Shown: positions 25,442 through 34,609 of the stretch, piece after piece
Layout of the letters: each line of letters opens with the position of its first letter
Numbering within the stretch: the stretch's first letter is position 1
NCBI GenBank assembly: GCA_002127285.1
Contig: NFUW01000002.1
Span: 1,585,630-1,649,629 of the forward strand
Reading direction: 5' to 3'
DNA: 64,000 nt
Source of the DNA: Chitinophagaceae bacterium IBVUCB1
Lineage (GTDB): Bacteria; Bacteroidota; Bacteroidia; Chitinophagales; Chitinophagaceae
Program-made: the position numbers and the translations under genes
The notes under the pieces: generated by a model
Seen by the model: only the letters and a program-made list of their open reading frames with translations
Told to the model about the DNA's origin: nothing
Databases searched by the model: none

Positions 25442-26317
25442 TTAAGGTGTTTTTACATCAACTTCATCTACTTGCAGCACTTCTTTATCCTCACCAAAAT
25501 TATTATGCAGGAATACTACTAACTGACAGTTTTCTGCTTTCCATGCCGCATCAATATTGTATTTAATATTGCCAATAAATACACGCCCTGCTTCTTTTGT
25601 TGGTATAGTAGCCAATATCTCCATGCCACTTGCTGGTGTTACCAATTTGCGCAATATGTGTTTGAAGTTGTAGAATGTATCTATGTACGATGGGTATTTT
25701 TGTGCATCAACTATGTTGTTTTCAATAATAGCGACACTAATGAATTGTTTTGTGCGTGCTTCTTTTGTGTAGGCTATCTTCACCTTTACATTGCCTTCGC
25801 CTTTACCGGCATCATAGCTATTGGTAAGCATCATATTTGCAACACTGGCTACTTTTATACGTTCATCAATATATCCAGACCAATATTCTTTATCTATACT
25901 TCTTGAACCACTATACGGTAAGCGGTCTATACCTGCAACAGGTATACCTACTAAAGCACCACCAAAATATGTATTCAAAATGTCGGTAACAGATTGGGTT
26001 CTGAAATCGTACTTGCCTAGATGACTTACTGGGCCACCATTGGGGTTGCCATATGGGTGCAATTCTATTTTTACCAACCTATCAGGATATTTATTGTCAA
26101 TAGCTTTTAATAGATCTCTGGCAGCAGGACAACCGATGCAGGCTGCTCCCGTAAACTCCTCAATCAATATCTTTTTGGGTTGTGCAGTTTCTACACTTCC
26201 TACATAGGTAGTATCGTTGGTAGATATAACACTACCGCTACCATTGATAAGTATGTCCTTTTCTTTGCAAGATGCAAATAGCGCAACTGCGGATAAGCAA
26301 ACTAAGAGTCTTTTCAT
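25442..26317 (-). CDS. Omp28-related outer-membrane lipoprotein (copy 2)
   Basis: 291 residues with a lipoprotein signal (FASC, Cys17). The thioredoxin-like Omp28 core starts with 'KILIEEFTGAACIGCPAARD', where the C-x-x-CP motif sits. It continues with 'IELHPYGNPNGGPV' and 'GIPVAGIDRLPYSGSR', and ends in a beta domain ('NNIVDAQKYPSYIDTFYNFKHILRKLVTPASG'). It is very similar along its whole length to the next gene upstream, so the pair is a tandem duplication. The family is outer-membrane-associated with unknown substrate; the CxxC suggests disulfide chemistry or a structural role. Confidence 0.82.
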   Translation of the reverse strand: MKRLLVCLSAVALFASCKEKDILINGSGSVISTNDTTYVGSVETAQPKKILIEEFTGAACIGCPAARDLLKAIDNKYPDRLVKIELHPYGNPNGGPVSHLGKYDFRTQSVTDILNTYFGGALVGIPVAGIDRLPYSGSRSIDKEYWSGYIDERIKVASVANMMLTNSYDAGKGEGNVKVKIAYTKEARTKQFISVAIIENNIVDAQKYPSYIDTFYNFKHILRKLVTPASGMEILATIPTKEAGRVFIGNIKYNIDAAWKAENCQLVVFLHNNFGEDKEVLQVDEVDVKTP

Positions 26318-26343
26318 AGGTTATGTTTTATTGTCGGTATTAA

Positions 26344-27237
26344 TTATGGCGTTTTTACTTTCACCTCTTCTGCCTGCAATACTTCTTTTTCTTCGCCCAG
26401 ATTATTGTGCAGGAATACGACCAACTCACAATTTTCGGCTTTCCATGCAGCATCAATTTTGTATTTAAAGTTTCCTTCAAACACCCTGCCTGCTTCTTTG
26501 GTAGGTATGGCAGCCATTATCTCTGCACCGCTAGCAGGCGTTACCAATTTGCGTAGCACATGCTTGAAGTTGTAAAATGTATCTATACGTGTAGGGTAGT
26601 CTTGCGCATCAACGATGTTGCTTTCCGTTATTGCAAGGCTGATGTATTGCTTGCCTGTTATTGCTTTAGTATATGATACACGAACACGTACAGTACCCTC
26701 TCCAGTAGCAGCGTTATAGCTATTGGTCAGTTTTATATTGGCACTGCTGGCTATTTTCAGGCGTTCGTCTATAAAGCCGGGCCAATCTGCCTTGTCAATC
26801 AGGCGAGAGCCCTTGTATGGTATGCGGTCTATACCTGCAATGGGTATGCCCGTAGTGAAAGCACCACCATAGAATGTAGTCAGTATATCAGACACGGACT
26901 GGTTGCGGAAATCGTATTTGCCCAAATCTTTTACAGGGCCGCCAAGCGGATGCTCTTTGGGGTGCAGTTCCAGTTTTACCAACCTGTTGGGGTATTGCGC
27001 ATCTATACCACTCAATACGTCCCTTGCCGCAGGGCAGTTAGAGCATTTAGCACCTGTAAACTCTTCTATCAATATCTTCTTAGGGCTGGTAGCTTCAGGA
27101 GCACTTAACACATAGGTGGTATCGCCCGTAGATGCCGAGCCACCAAAATTGATGATAGGCCCTTTTTCCTTACATCCCTCGCAAGAGCTAAGCAACACGA
27201 CCGCCGATGCGGCTACCCAAAAGATTGATTTTTTCAT
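26344..27237 (-). CDS. Omp28-related outer-membrane lipoprotein (copy 1)
   Basis: 297 residues with lipobox LLSSC (Cys19). Core motif 'KILIEEFTGAKCSNCPAARD', then 'LELHPKEHPLGGPVKDLGKYDF' and 'TGIPIAGIDRIPYKGSR'. The C-terminal domain ends 'ELVVFLHNNLGEEKEVLQAEEVKVKTP', nearly the same as in copy 2. The 26-base gap between the copies has no terminator, so they are probably one transcript. Differences cluster in the signal region and in the residues between the two cysteines (SN here, IG in copy 2). Confidence 0.82.
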   Translation of the reverse strand: MKKSIFWVAASAVVLLSSCEGCKEKGPIINFGGSASTGDTTYVLSAPEATSPKKILIEEFTGAKCSNCPAARDVLSGIDAQYPNRLVKLELHPKEHPLGGPVKDLGKYDFRNQSVSDILTTFYGGAFTTGIPIAGIDRIPYKGSRLIDKADWPGFIDERLKIASSANIKLTNSYNAATGEGTVRVRVSYTKAITGKQYISLAITESNIVDAQDYPTRIDTFYNFKHVLRKLVTPASGAEIMAAIPTKEAGRVFEGNFKYKIDAAWKAENCELVVFLHNNLGEEKEVLQAEEVKVKTP

Positions 27238-27313
27238 TATGGTATTTTACTTTTTTCAGCCTACTAATTTACGCAATCTACCCGAATATAGCAGCATAAA
27301 CCTGTAATTCGGT

Positions 27314-27321
27314 TAACTTTG
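27314..27321 (+). promoter_or_regulatory. -7 promoter box (TAACTTTG) for rbfA
   Basis: Exact TAnnTTTG match 19 bases before the rbfA ATG. Confidence 0.5.
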
Positions 27322-27340
27322 CTGGGTAAATGACAGAAAA

Positions 27341-27733
27341 ATGGAAGAAAGCAAAAGGCAGAAGCAAATAGGCCAGTTGGTAATGGAAGAAATGAGCGAC
27401 ATCTTCAGGAGAGAGGGCTTTAGTATGGTGCAGGGTGGTATGGTGTCTATATCCAAAGTAGCCGTAACGCCCGATTTGCTGGAAGCACGCATATACCTGT
27501 CATTGTTTCAGATAGAAGATACAGATGCGCTGATGCAGAGCGTGAAGGATAAAACATCGGAGTTTCGTAAACAACTTGGTATGCGTGTAAAGAACCAACT
27601 GCGCCGTGTGCCCGAATTGGTTTTTTATCTGGATGATACGCTCGATTATGTCTTCAAGATGGAAGAACTGTTTAAGAAAATAGAAGACGAGCGCAAAGCG
27701 ACGGGCAAACCTAACAACGAAGCAGGCGCGTAA
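27341..27733 (+). CDS. rbfA: Ribosome-binding factor A
   Basis: 130 residues. 'RQKQIGQLVMEEMSDIFRRE' at the start, 'VSISKVAVTPDLLEARIYLSLF' in the middle and 'LRRVPELVFYLDDTLDYVFKMEELFKKI' at the end are the RbfA KH-like fold motifs. It assists maturation of the 30S subunit 5' end. It is joined to the next gene by a TAATG overlap. Confidence 0.92.
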   Translation: MEESKRQKQIGQLVMEEMSDIFRREGFSMVQGGMVSISKVAVTPDLLEARIYLSLFQIEDTDALMQSVKDKTSEFRKQLGMRVKNQLRRVPELVFYLDDTLDYVFKMEELFKKIEDERKATGKPNNEAGA

Positions 27734-28965
27734 TGAACAGCGTATTGGTATGGCAAATAGCTATCAGGTACCTGCGTGGCAAGCGTAGTGCCAATGCTGT
27801 ACCTATCCTGTCGCGTATCAGCATGGTAGCCATAGCGGTTGGCAGTTGCGCCATGATTATACTACTGTCCGTTTTCAATGGCTTTGAATTGCTGATAAAC
27901 GATTTGTATAAAGCCTTCTACCCTGAGATAAAAATAACCGCAGCAAGAGGGAAGTTTTTTGAAGAAACACCCAACATCAGCCAAGCCATAAAAACCACAA
28001 ATGGTATAGCCACTACTACCCGTGTGATAGAGGATAACGTACTCATCAACAGTGAGGATAATCAGTTAATCGCCACGCTGAAAGGCATAGATACACAGTA
28101 CGACAGGGTTAATAATTACAAACAGTATGTAACAGAGGGCAGAGATACGGTAGCTGCATCGCCAGAACCAACAGCCGTACTGGGCATACAACTGATGGCG
28201 CAGCTAAGGTTGGACCCTGATAATGTGTTTAGCGAAGTGGTGTTGTATTACCCCGATGCGGCTGTGAATGCGGCTACTAACCCAGAGGGAGCATTCCGTT
28301 CACAAAAGCTGCGGGCAGATGGGGCTTTCCAAGCCCAGGATGACTTTGACAGTAAATACATGCTGGCAGCATTGCCTGTTGTGCAGCAACTATTCAATGC
28401 CGAAAATAAATACTCGTCTATAGAATTGAAACTGGATGTGGGTGCAGATGCGGAAGATGTAAAACGTACACTGCAAACAAAGCTGGGCAATGCCTGTAAA
28501 GTAGAAACGCAGTTTGAACAAAACAAAACCATGTACTTGGTAATGCGCTCTGAAAAATGGGCGATATACGGCATATTGTTGCTGGTGTTGCTGATAGCAT
28601 CTTTCAACATGGTGGGTGCGCTGTCGTTACTTGTAATGGAAAAGCAAAAAGACATGGCGATACTAAAAGCTATGGGTGCAGAGCGTGGTACTATACGCAG
28701 TATCTTTATGGCAGAGGGTGTGCTATGGGCTATGCTCGGCGGTATGATAGGCTTGGGTACGGGGCTGCTCATTTGTTGGGGACAAATACAATTCAACTGG
28801 ATATCGCTCCCCGGCTCTTATATCATAGATGCATTTCCCGTGCATATACAACTGATGGACGTGCTACTTATCATCGCCACCATCGTGTTGATAGGAATCA
28901 TAGCATCGTGGTATCCCGCCCTGCGCAGTACAAGAATTGAAGCCCCGAGTTTGAGAAGCAATTAG
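27733..28965 (+). CDS. FtsX-like ABC transporter permease (LolC/LolE type)
   Basis: 410 residues. One membrane helix sits near the N-terminus (~22-48), followed by a large periplasmic MacB-type domain (~50-270) and three helices at the C-terminus. The latter include 'FNMVGALSLLVMEKQKDMAILKAMGAERGTIRSIFMAEGVLWAMLGG', the LolC/E signature, quoted here in part: MEKQKDMAILKAMGA. It is predicted to release lipoproteins from the inner membrane with an ATPase encoded elsewhere. It is translationally coupled to rbfA. Confidence 0.85.
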   Translation: MNSVLVWQIAIRYLRGKRSANAVPILSRISMVAIAVGSCAMIILLSVFNGFELLINDLYKAFYPEIKITAARGKFFEETPNISQAIKTTNGIATTTRVIEDNVLINSEDNQLIATLKGIDTQYDRVNNYKQYVTEGRDTVAASPEPTAVLGIQLMAQLRLDPDNVFSEVVLYYPDAAVNAATNPEGAFRSQKLRADGAFQAQDDFDSKYMLAALPVVQQLFNAENKYSSIELKLDVGADAEDVKRTLQTKLGNACKVETQFEQNKTMYLVMRSEKWAIYGILLLVLLIASFNMVGALSLLVMEKQKDMAILKAMGAERGTIRSIFMAEGVLWAMLGGMIGLGTGLLICWGQIQFNWISLPGSYIIDAFPVHIQLMDVLLIIATIVLIGIIASWYPALRSTRIEAPSLRSN

Positions 28966-28974
28966 AGTTGATAG

Positions 28975-29105
28975 GGTAACTGGTTAATAAGGTAATAAGG
29001 TAACTGGTTAATAGGGTAATAAGTTAACTGGTTAATAGGGAATAGACCTAATAAGAGATTTAATCAACGCCACATTTTACCTTATTGACGTATTAACTTA
29101 TTGCC
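28975..29105. repeat. 24-bp tandem repeat with a downstream inverted counterpart
   Basis: Three near-identical 24-bp units (28975-28998, 28999-29022, 29023-29045), each a variant of GGTAACTGGTTAATAAGGTA plus ATAA. At 29077-29105 the reverse-complement words recur (CCTTATTGACGTATTAACTT, ATTGCCTTAC), so the gap between the convergent permease and argS genes could fold into an imperfect long hairpin. Confidence 0.7.
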
Positions 29106-29113
29106 TTACACAA

Positions 29114-30919
29114 TTACATCTTCTCCGGCAATGCAATACCCAACAGGTTCATGGCATGACGCATGGTTTGTGCAGTCATTACAATCAGCATCAGGCGTAG
29201 TTGTTTCTTCTCTTCATTTTCGGCTTTGCTGATGCTATGCTCGTCGTAGAAAGAGTTGAACTGTTGCGCCAGGGCAAAGCAGTAATTGCAAAGCAGCGAC
29301 GGGTTGTATTCCGTAGCTGCGTTGTCTAATATAGTAGGGTACTGCTCCAGCGATACGGCCAGTTTCTTTTCGGCAGGGGTAATGGCTTGCGTTAGTGCGA
29401 AGCTGTTGAACAGACTGCTATCGGGTAATAATTGTAAGCCCTCTTTGCGCAGTATAGAGCATATACGCGCGTGTGCATATTGTATAAACGTAGCGGTAAA
29501 CCCGTGCAGGTCTATAGACTCTTTGGGGTTGAAAATCATTTTCTTTTTAGGGTCTACACGCAGCAGGTAGAATTTGAGCGCACCCATACCGATGGTATAG
29601 TATAGCTTGTCCAGTTCGGCTTGTGCAAAGCCCTCTGTTTTGCCTGCTTCTTCCGTTTGCTGGCGCGACATGCTAATCATCTCGTCCATCATATCATCGG
29701 CATCTACTACCGTACCCTCGCGGCTCTTCATACGTCCGCTTGGTAGTTCTACCATGCCGTAAGACAAATGGTAGATACCATCTGCGCAAGGCTCGCCCAG
29801 CTTTTGCAGTATCAGCTTCAGCACCTGCATGTGGTAGTTTTGCTCATCGGCTATCACGTATATAGACTGGTGCAGCCCGTTGTGGTCGTTATACTTCAGT
29901 TGCGCGGTGCCGAGGTCTTGTGTCATATATACAGACGTGCCATCGCTACGCAAGAGTAATTTCTGGTCGAGCCCATCGGCGGTCAGGTCTATCCATACAC
30001 TGCCATCGGCTTTCTTAAACAGTACACCTTTGTTCAATCCTTCTTCTACCAGTGTCTTACCAAGCAAGTAGGTATTGCTCTCGTAGTACATTTTATCAAA
30101 ATCTACCCCAAGGCGTTTGTAGCTTTCGTTAAAGCCCTCGTACACCCAGCCATTCATGGTTTCCCAAAGGGTATATACTTCTTTATCGCCCGCTTCCCAT
30201 TTGCGCAGCAGGTCTTGCGCTTCTTTCATGATGGGTGCTTCTTTTTCGGCAACTGGTTCTTCCATACCGTCAGCCATCAGTTGTTTTATTTCTTCTTTGT
30301 AGATGTCGTTAAACTTCACATAATAATCACCTACCAGATGGTCGCCTTTCGTGCCTGTGCTTTGTGGTGTAGCACCATTGGCATAGCGCATCCATGCTAT
30401 CATAGACTTGCAGATGTGTATGCCACGGTCGTTTATCAGGTTGGCTTTTATTACATCGTAGCCATTGGCTTTCAGCACATCGGCCATAGCATAGCCGAGG
30501 AAGATATTGCGCAAGTGCCCGAAGTGCAGCGGCTTGTTGGTATTGGGCGACGAGTATTCTACCATCACCCGTTTGCCGTTCTTTGGTTTTTCGCCAAAGG
30601 CAGTATTGTTATATTCTTTGGTAAGGAAAGATGCCCAGTAAGCATCCTGCACCGTCAGGTTGAGGAAGCCGCTTACTATATCGTAAGAAGTAAATAGGCT
30701 ACTATTATTGGTAACGAGGTAATCGCCCAATTGCTTGCCCAGTTCATCGGGTTTTTGTCGTAGCAGCTTTACGAACGGAAACAATACCACGGTATAGTCG
30801 CCCGTAAATTCGGGTTTTGTTTGGTTAACGGTAATCATAGAGGGGGCAACATCCGCCTCGGGGAACAATGCTTTTAATGCTTGTTCGGCTATTTGCTTTA
30901 TCTGTGCTGCAATCGTCAT
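29114..30919 (-). CDS. argS: Arginyl-tRNA synthetase
   Basis: 601 residues, class I synthetase. The HIGH-type motif is in 'SSPNTNKPLHFGHLRNIFLG'; 'QNYHMQVLKLILQKLG' and 'LPSGRMKSREGTVVDADD' (KMSKS-like position, here GRMKSREG as in other ArgRS) are present; the C-terminal DALR anticodon domain ends 'TMRHAMNLLGIALPEKM'. It charges tRNA-Arg. It has its own promoter at 30946-30953. Confidence 0.95.
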   Translation of the reverse strand: MTIAAQIKQIAEQALKALFPEADVAPSMITVNQTKPEFTGDYTVVLFPFVKLLRQKPDELGKQLGDYLVTNNSSLFTSYDIVSGFLNLTVQDAYWASFLTKEYNNTAFGEKPKNGKRVMVEYSSPNTNKPLHFGHLRNIFLGYAMADVLKANGYDVIKANLINDRGIHICKSMIAWMRYANGATPQSTGTKGDHLVGDYYVKFNDIYKEEIKQLMADGMEEPVAEKEAPIMKEAQDLLRKWEAGDKEVYTLWETMNGWVYEGFNESYKRLGVDFDKMYYESNTYLLGKTLVEEGLNKGVLFKKADGSVWIDLTADGLDQKLLLRSDGTSVYMTQDLGTAQLKYNDHNGLHQSIYVIADEQNYHMQVLKLILQKLGEPCADGIYHLSYGMVELPSGRMKSREGTVVDADDMMDEMISMSRQQTEEAGKTEGFAQAELDKLYYTIGMGALKFYLLRVDPKKKMIFNPKESIDLHGFTATFIQYAHARICSILRKEGLQLLPDSSLFNSFALTQAITPAEKKLAVSLEQYPTILDNAATEYNPSLLCNYCFALAQQFNSFYDEHSISKAENEEKKQLRLMLIVMTAQTMRHAMNLLGIALPEKM

Positions 30920-30945
30920 TGGTAAATGCTATAGAAATAAGGCTG

Positions 30946-30953
30946 CAAAGCTA
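30946..30953 (-). promoter_or_regulatory. -7 promoter box (TAGCTTTG) for argS
   Basis: Exact minus-strand TAnnTTTG match 26 bases before the argS start. Confidence 0.5.
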
Positions 30954-31051
30954 AGATTTGACTGGATTATTTACTGTAAAATCAATATTGATTAAAATAA
31001 TTTAAATATTATTCCGTTCAACACAAATCATCAATCATAAATAAAAATTAC

Positions 31052-31059
31052 TATCTTTG
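31052..31059 (+). promoter_or_regulatory. -7 promoter box (TATCTTTG) for rpsO
   Basis: Exact TAnnTTTG match about 41 bases before the rpsO start; leaves a short leader that could carry S15 autoregulation, although no known fold was identified. Confidence 0.5.
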
Positions 31060-31100
31060 CCGTCCGAAAAAGTGTCGTTATATATTAAATTTTGATGCAA

Positions 31101-31373
31101 ATGTCTCATTTAAGCGCTGAAAAAAAGGCAAACATTTTTAAAACATTTGGTGGAAGCGAAAAGAACACGGGTTCTATCGAGGCTCAGATAGCTACGCTGA
31201 CAGAGCGTATTAACCATATTTCTAATCACCTCAAGACTAACAAAAAAGATTTCTCGAGCCAGCGTGGCCTGATGGTAATGGTAGGTCAGCGCAAGCGCCT
31301 GCTGCAATACATGAGCCGTACTAACCTGACAGGTTATCGTGCTTTGATTGAAAAGCTGGGTCTCCGCAAGTAA
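31101..31373 (+). CDS. rpsO: 30S ribosomal protein S15
   Basis: 90 residues from the ATG at 31101, close to the usual 89; ATG at 31095 and TTG at 31092 are in frame and would add only 2-3 residues. 'NTGSIEAQIATLTERINHISNHL', 'KKDFSSQRGLMVMVGQRKRLL' and 'IEKLGLRK' are S15 signatures. It binds 16S rRNA in the platform. It is followed by a terminator and then pnp, the classic rpsO-pnp order. Confidence 0.95.
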   Translation: MSHLSAEKKANIFKTFGGSEKNTGSIEAQIATLTERINHISNHLKTNKKDFSSQRGLMVMVGQRKRLLQYMSRTNLTGYRALIEKLGLRK

Positions 31374-31385
31374 TATCTCATCACG

Positions 31386-31419
31386 CTATTCCCAACCCGG
31401 TGGTTGGGAATAGTTTTTT
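31386..31419 (+). terminator. Terminator/attenuator hairpin between rpsO and pnp
   Basis: CTATTCCCAACC (31386-31397), loop CGGT, GGTTGGGAATAG (31402-31413), then TTTTTT. A perfect 12-bp stem. Some read-through into pnp is expected, as in other rpsO-pnp operons. Confidence 0.85.
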
Positions 31420-31442
31420 ATGTACACATCTAATTTTTCTTT

Positions 31443-33827
31443 ATGATTCCAAAGCCCATTTCCGTGTCCTTTAAGCTGGACGACGGTCGTGAGATAAGTA
31501 TAGAAACAGGCAAAATGGCACGCCAGGCCGATGGTTCGGTGGTAGTGCGCATGGGCAATGCCATGTTGCTGGCTACCGTAGTAGCTAATCAAGAGCCCAA
31601 GCCAGGACAGTCTTTCTTTCCCCTGACGGTTGACTATCAGGAAAAATTTGCCTCTGCAGGCCGTATCCCCGGTTCTTTCTTCAAACGTGAAGGCAGATTG
31701 AGCGATTACGAAGTATTGATTTCCCGTTTGATAGACCGTGCATTGCGCCCCTTGTTCCCCGACGATTATCTGTGCGAGGTACAGGTACTGGTAACCCTTA
31801 TTTCCAGCGATGCAGAGGTAATGCCCGATTCATTAGCTTGCCTTGCTGCATCGGCAGCACTGGCAGTATCAGACGTGCCTATACAGGAAATAATATCTGA
31901 AGTACGCGTAGCACGCATCAATGGCGAATACGTGATAAACCCATACCGCAGCCAATTGGCAAATGCCGATATGGACTTCATCATTGCCGCTACCGAAAAG
32001 AACATCATGATGGTAGAGGGCGAATCGAAAGAATGTCAGGAAGCGGATGTAGTAAAAGCCATCGAACTGGGACATGCAGCTATACGCGCGCAGATAAAAG
32101 CACAAGCACAACTGCGCGACCTGAAAGGCGTTACAACAAAACGCGAATACACTAAGCCATATACAAACGAAGCATTGGCTGCACATATAGCAGGCATAGC
32201 ATCTGCCGATATACTGAAAGTAGCTAAGAGCGCACTGGGCAAGCACGAGCGTAGCGATGCGTTCAAAGCCATCCGCACGGCTTTTGATGCTACCGTAGTA
32301 GCCAACGAAGATGGTACATCTACCATCCCCGGCTATGCAACACCTGTAAAGGCAGAAGACCTTGCATTGCTGGGTGGCATCTTCCACGACCTTGAAAAAG
32401 AAATCATCCGCAATATGATGCTCGACGAGCGTACACGCCTCGACGGCCGCGGACTGGAAGATGTACGTGTGCTGACACTGGAAACAGACCTGCTGCCATC
32501 GCCGCACGGCTCTGCCCTCTTTACCCGTGGCGAAACACAATCGCTCACTACCGTAACGCTGGGTACTAAAGAAGACGAACTGCTGATAGAAAGCGCTGCC
32601 ACCAGCGACTATACAAAATTCATACTGCACTACAACTTCCCCCCGTTTTCTACAGGCGAGGTGAAGATGATGCGCGGCCCCGGTCGTCGCGAAGTAGGGC
32701 ATGGCAACTTGGCAAAACGCTCGTTGGCGCAGATGATGCCCGTAGGCGAGGCTTGGCCATATACCACCCGTGTAGTATCAGACATATTAGAGTCTAACGG
32801 CTCATCGTCTATGGCTACTGTATGCGCAGGCTCTATGGCACTGATGGATGCGGGCGTACCCATACCCAAGCACGTAAGTGGTGTGGCTATGGGTCTTATA
32901 TCCGGCAGCAACGGCAAGTTTGCTATACTGACGGATATACTGGGTGATGAAGACCATCTGGGCGATATGGACTTTAAAGTAACAGGCACACGCGATGGTA
33001 TCTGCGGCATACAGATGGATATAAAAGTAGATGGCCTGAGCATGGATGTGATGATGCAGGCATTGGAGCAGGCACGCCGCGGGCGACTGCACATACTGGA
33101 TGCCATGTACCAGTGCATACCTGCCGCACGTGTAGAACTGAAACCACACGCACCACGCATAGAGCAACTGAATATAGACCGCGAGTTTATAGGTGCGGTG
33201 ATAGGCCCCGGTGGTAAGATAATACAAGAGATACAACGCGAAACGGGTACTACCATATCTATAGAAGAAATAAACGACCGTGGCGAGGTGAAGATATTCT
33301 CTGCCAACAAAGAAGGTATAGACAAAGCACTAAGCTGGATAAAAGGCATAGTAGCGATACCCGAAGTAGGCGAAACCTACGAGGGTGTGGTGAAAGGCAT
33401 ACAGACTTTTGGCGCGTTTGTAGAGTTTATGCCCGGCAAGCAGGGATTGCTGCATATATCTGAAGTAAGCTGGAGCCGACTGGATAGCCTTGAGGGTGTA
33501 ATGAAAGAAGGCGACAAGGTGAAGATAAAGCTGATAGGTACAGACCCCAAAACGGGCAAACTGCGCCTGAGCCGCAAAGCACTGATGCCGAAGCCAGAGG
33601 GATATGTAGAACCCGAAAAGCGCGAGCGTAGCGACCGTGGAGACAGGGGCGACCGTGGCCCGCGCAGAGACGACCGCCGTGGTGGTGGAGACCGCCGCAA
33701 CGAAAACCGTGGCCCGCGCGAAGACCGCCCGCGCCGCGAACACCAAAACGGTGGCGAACAACCCGCACAACCACAACAAGCACCACAACCACCCGTAGCA
33801 GACGATGATGCAGATTTAGCACTCTAA
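31443..33827 (+). CDS. pnp: Polyribonucleotide nucleotidyltransferase (PNPase)
   Basis: 794 residues: two RNase PH-like domains (~15-230 and ~330-550) around a helical domain, a KH domain with 'GAVIGPGGKIIQEI' near residue 590, and an S1 domain from about 639 (GVVKGIQTFGAFVEF, GLLHISEVSW). It degrades RNA 3' to 5' using phosphate. Residues ~720-775 form an unusual tail of alternating Arg with Asp/Gly/Glu (RSDRGDRGDRGPRRDD...), then a Gln/Pro stretch and an acidic end; such tails may bind RNA or partner proteins. Confidence 0.95.
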   Translation: MIPKPISVSFKLDDGREISIETGKMARQADGSVVVRMGNAMLLATVVANQEPKPGQSFFPLTVDYQEKFASAGRIPGSFFKREGRLSDYEVLISRLIDRALRPLFPDDYLCEVQVLVTLISSDAEVMPDSLACLAASAALAVSDVPIQEIISEVRVARINGEYVINPYRSQLANADMDFIIAATEKNIMMVEGESKECQEADVVKAIELGHAAIRAQIKAQAQLRDLKGVTTKREYTKPYTNEALAAHIAGIASADILKVAKSALGKHERSDAFKAIRTAFDATVVANEDGTSTIPGYATPVKAEDLALLGGIFHDLEKEIIRNMMLDERTRLDGRGLEDVRVLTLETDLLPSPHGSALFTRGETQSLTTVTLGTKEDELLIESAATSDYTKFILHYNFPPFSTGEVKMMRGPGRREVGHGNLAKRSLAQMMPVGEAWPYTTRVVSDILESNGSSSMATVCAGSMALMDAGVPIPKHVSGVAMGLISGSNGKFAILTDILGDEDHLGDMDFKVTGTRDGICGIQMDIKVDGLSMDVMMQALEQARRGRLHILDAMYQCIPAARVELKPHAPRIEQLNIDREFIGAVIGPGGKIIQEIQRETGTTISIEEINDRGEVKIFSANKEGIDKALSWIKGIVAIPEVGETYEGVVKGIQTFGAFVEFMPGKQGLLHISEVSWSRLDSLEGVMKEGDKVKIKLIGTDPKTGKLRLSRKALMPKPEGYVEPEKRERSDRGDRGDRGPRRDDRRGGGDRRNENRGPREDRPRREHQNGGEQPAQPQQAPQPPVADDDADLAL

Positions 33828-33852
33828 GCAACGCAAGGTATAGCACATATTG

Positions 33853-33881
33853 AAAGCCATCCGTAAAGGGTGGCTTTTTTT
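33853..33881 (+). terminator. Terminator after pnp
   Basis: AAAGCCATCC (33853-33862), loop GTAAA, GGGTGGCTTT with one G-T pair, then a T run. Confidence 0.75.
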
Positions 33882-33882
33882 G

Positions 33883-33890
33883 TAGTTTTG
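33883..33890 (+). promoter_or_regulatory. -7 promoter box (TAGTTTTG) abutting the 33895 gene
   Basis: Exact TAnnTTTG match ending 4 bases before the ATG, directly after the pnp terminator; predicts a leaderless transcript. Confidence 0.4.
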
Positions 33891-33894
33891 GTAA

Positions 33895-34338
33895 ATGAGT
33901 AAAACAACCTATATATTACTGCATCTGTTATTATTATCAATACAAGGGTTGATAGCAATGGTAGTATTGTGTAGTATGTATTGGTGTTATTTGTTATTAG
34001 ATTATCAAGGTGGTTTTGACAGGCTATTTGGAATAATAATATTTCAACCATTCATATCGGTAGCAATAGCAATAATAACGATATTAATTGCAGTAATAGT
34101 AGGGTTGCCATTCAGGTTATTGAATTCTTTAGCGGTTTGGTGGAAGCACAACTTTATGTTTCCAATTATTGTAGCTATTATTGGTATAGTACTGTTTGTA
34201 GTGTCGTTATTTGTTTATACCGAAGTTCTCATTCCCTATGTATGGTTTATTACCGCATTTGGAATTATGCATCTGATTCCGCCAACAATATTGAAAAGGT
34301 TTGATGATATTGCTCTTTCAAGTCGTAACAATTCATGA
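33895..34338 (+). CDS. Hypothetical four-helix membrane protein
   Basis: 147 residues with four hydrophobic segments (~7-33, 42-72, 83-103, 107-130) and a short polar C-terminus. No motif is recognised. It sits alone between pnp and a long repeat-containing gap, with its own predicted promoter. Function unknown. The AT-richer base composition differs from neighbours such as pnp. Confidence 0.5.
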   Translation: MSKTTYILLHLLLLSIQGLIAMVVLCSMYWCYLLLDYQGGFDRLFGIIIFQPFISVAIAIITILIAVIVGLPFRLLNSLAVWWKHNFMFPIIVAIIGIVLFVVSLFVYTEVLIPYVWFITAFGIMHLIPPTILKRFDDIALSSRNNS

Positions 34339-34609
34339 ATTGACCTGCTGTTCCAAATGTTTTACGGGGTATTTGGGATAAAAGATAATAATCCGCTCAC
34401 CACTCCCCATTCATGCGCCCTCACTTGCATAACACCTGCTCCGTAGCAGCAATAGCTTTGTAGCCCGCACACGCCATTATATACCTATTGTCCTGTAGGG
34501 ACAAAACAATATGTCAACCCTGATTTGGAAACTGCTAATTGCTAACTGAAAACTGTAAATCCTCTCTGCGTTCTGTATGACGGTGTTGGTGGGGTTGCTT
34601 GCCACGAGT

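Noticed and set aside
31869-32702. 277-codon minus-strand frame opposite pnp
   Set aside because: Antisense shadow; Cys/Phe/Tyr-rich and no domain, while pnp has all its domains.
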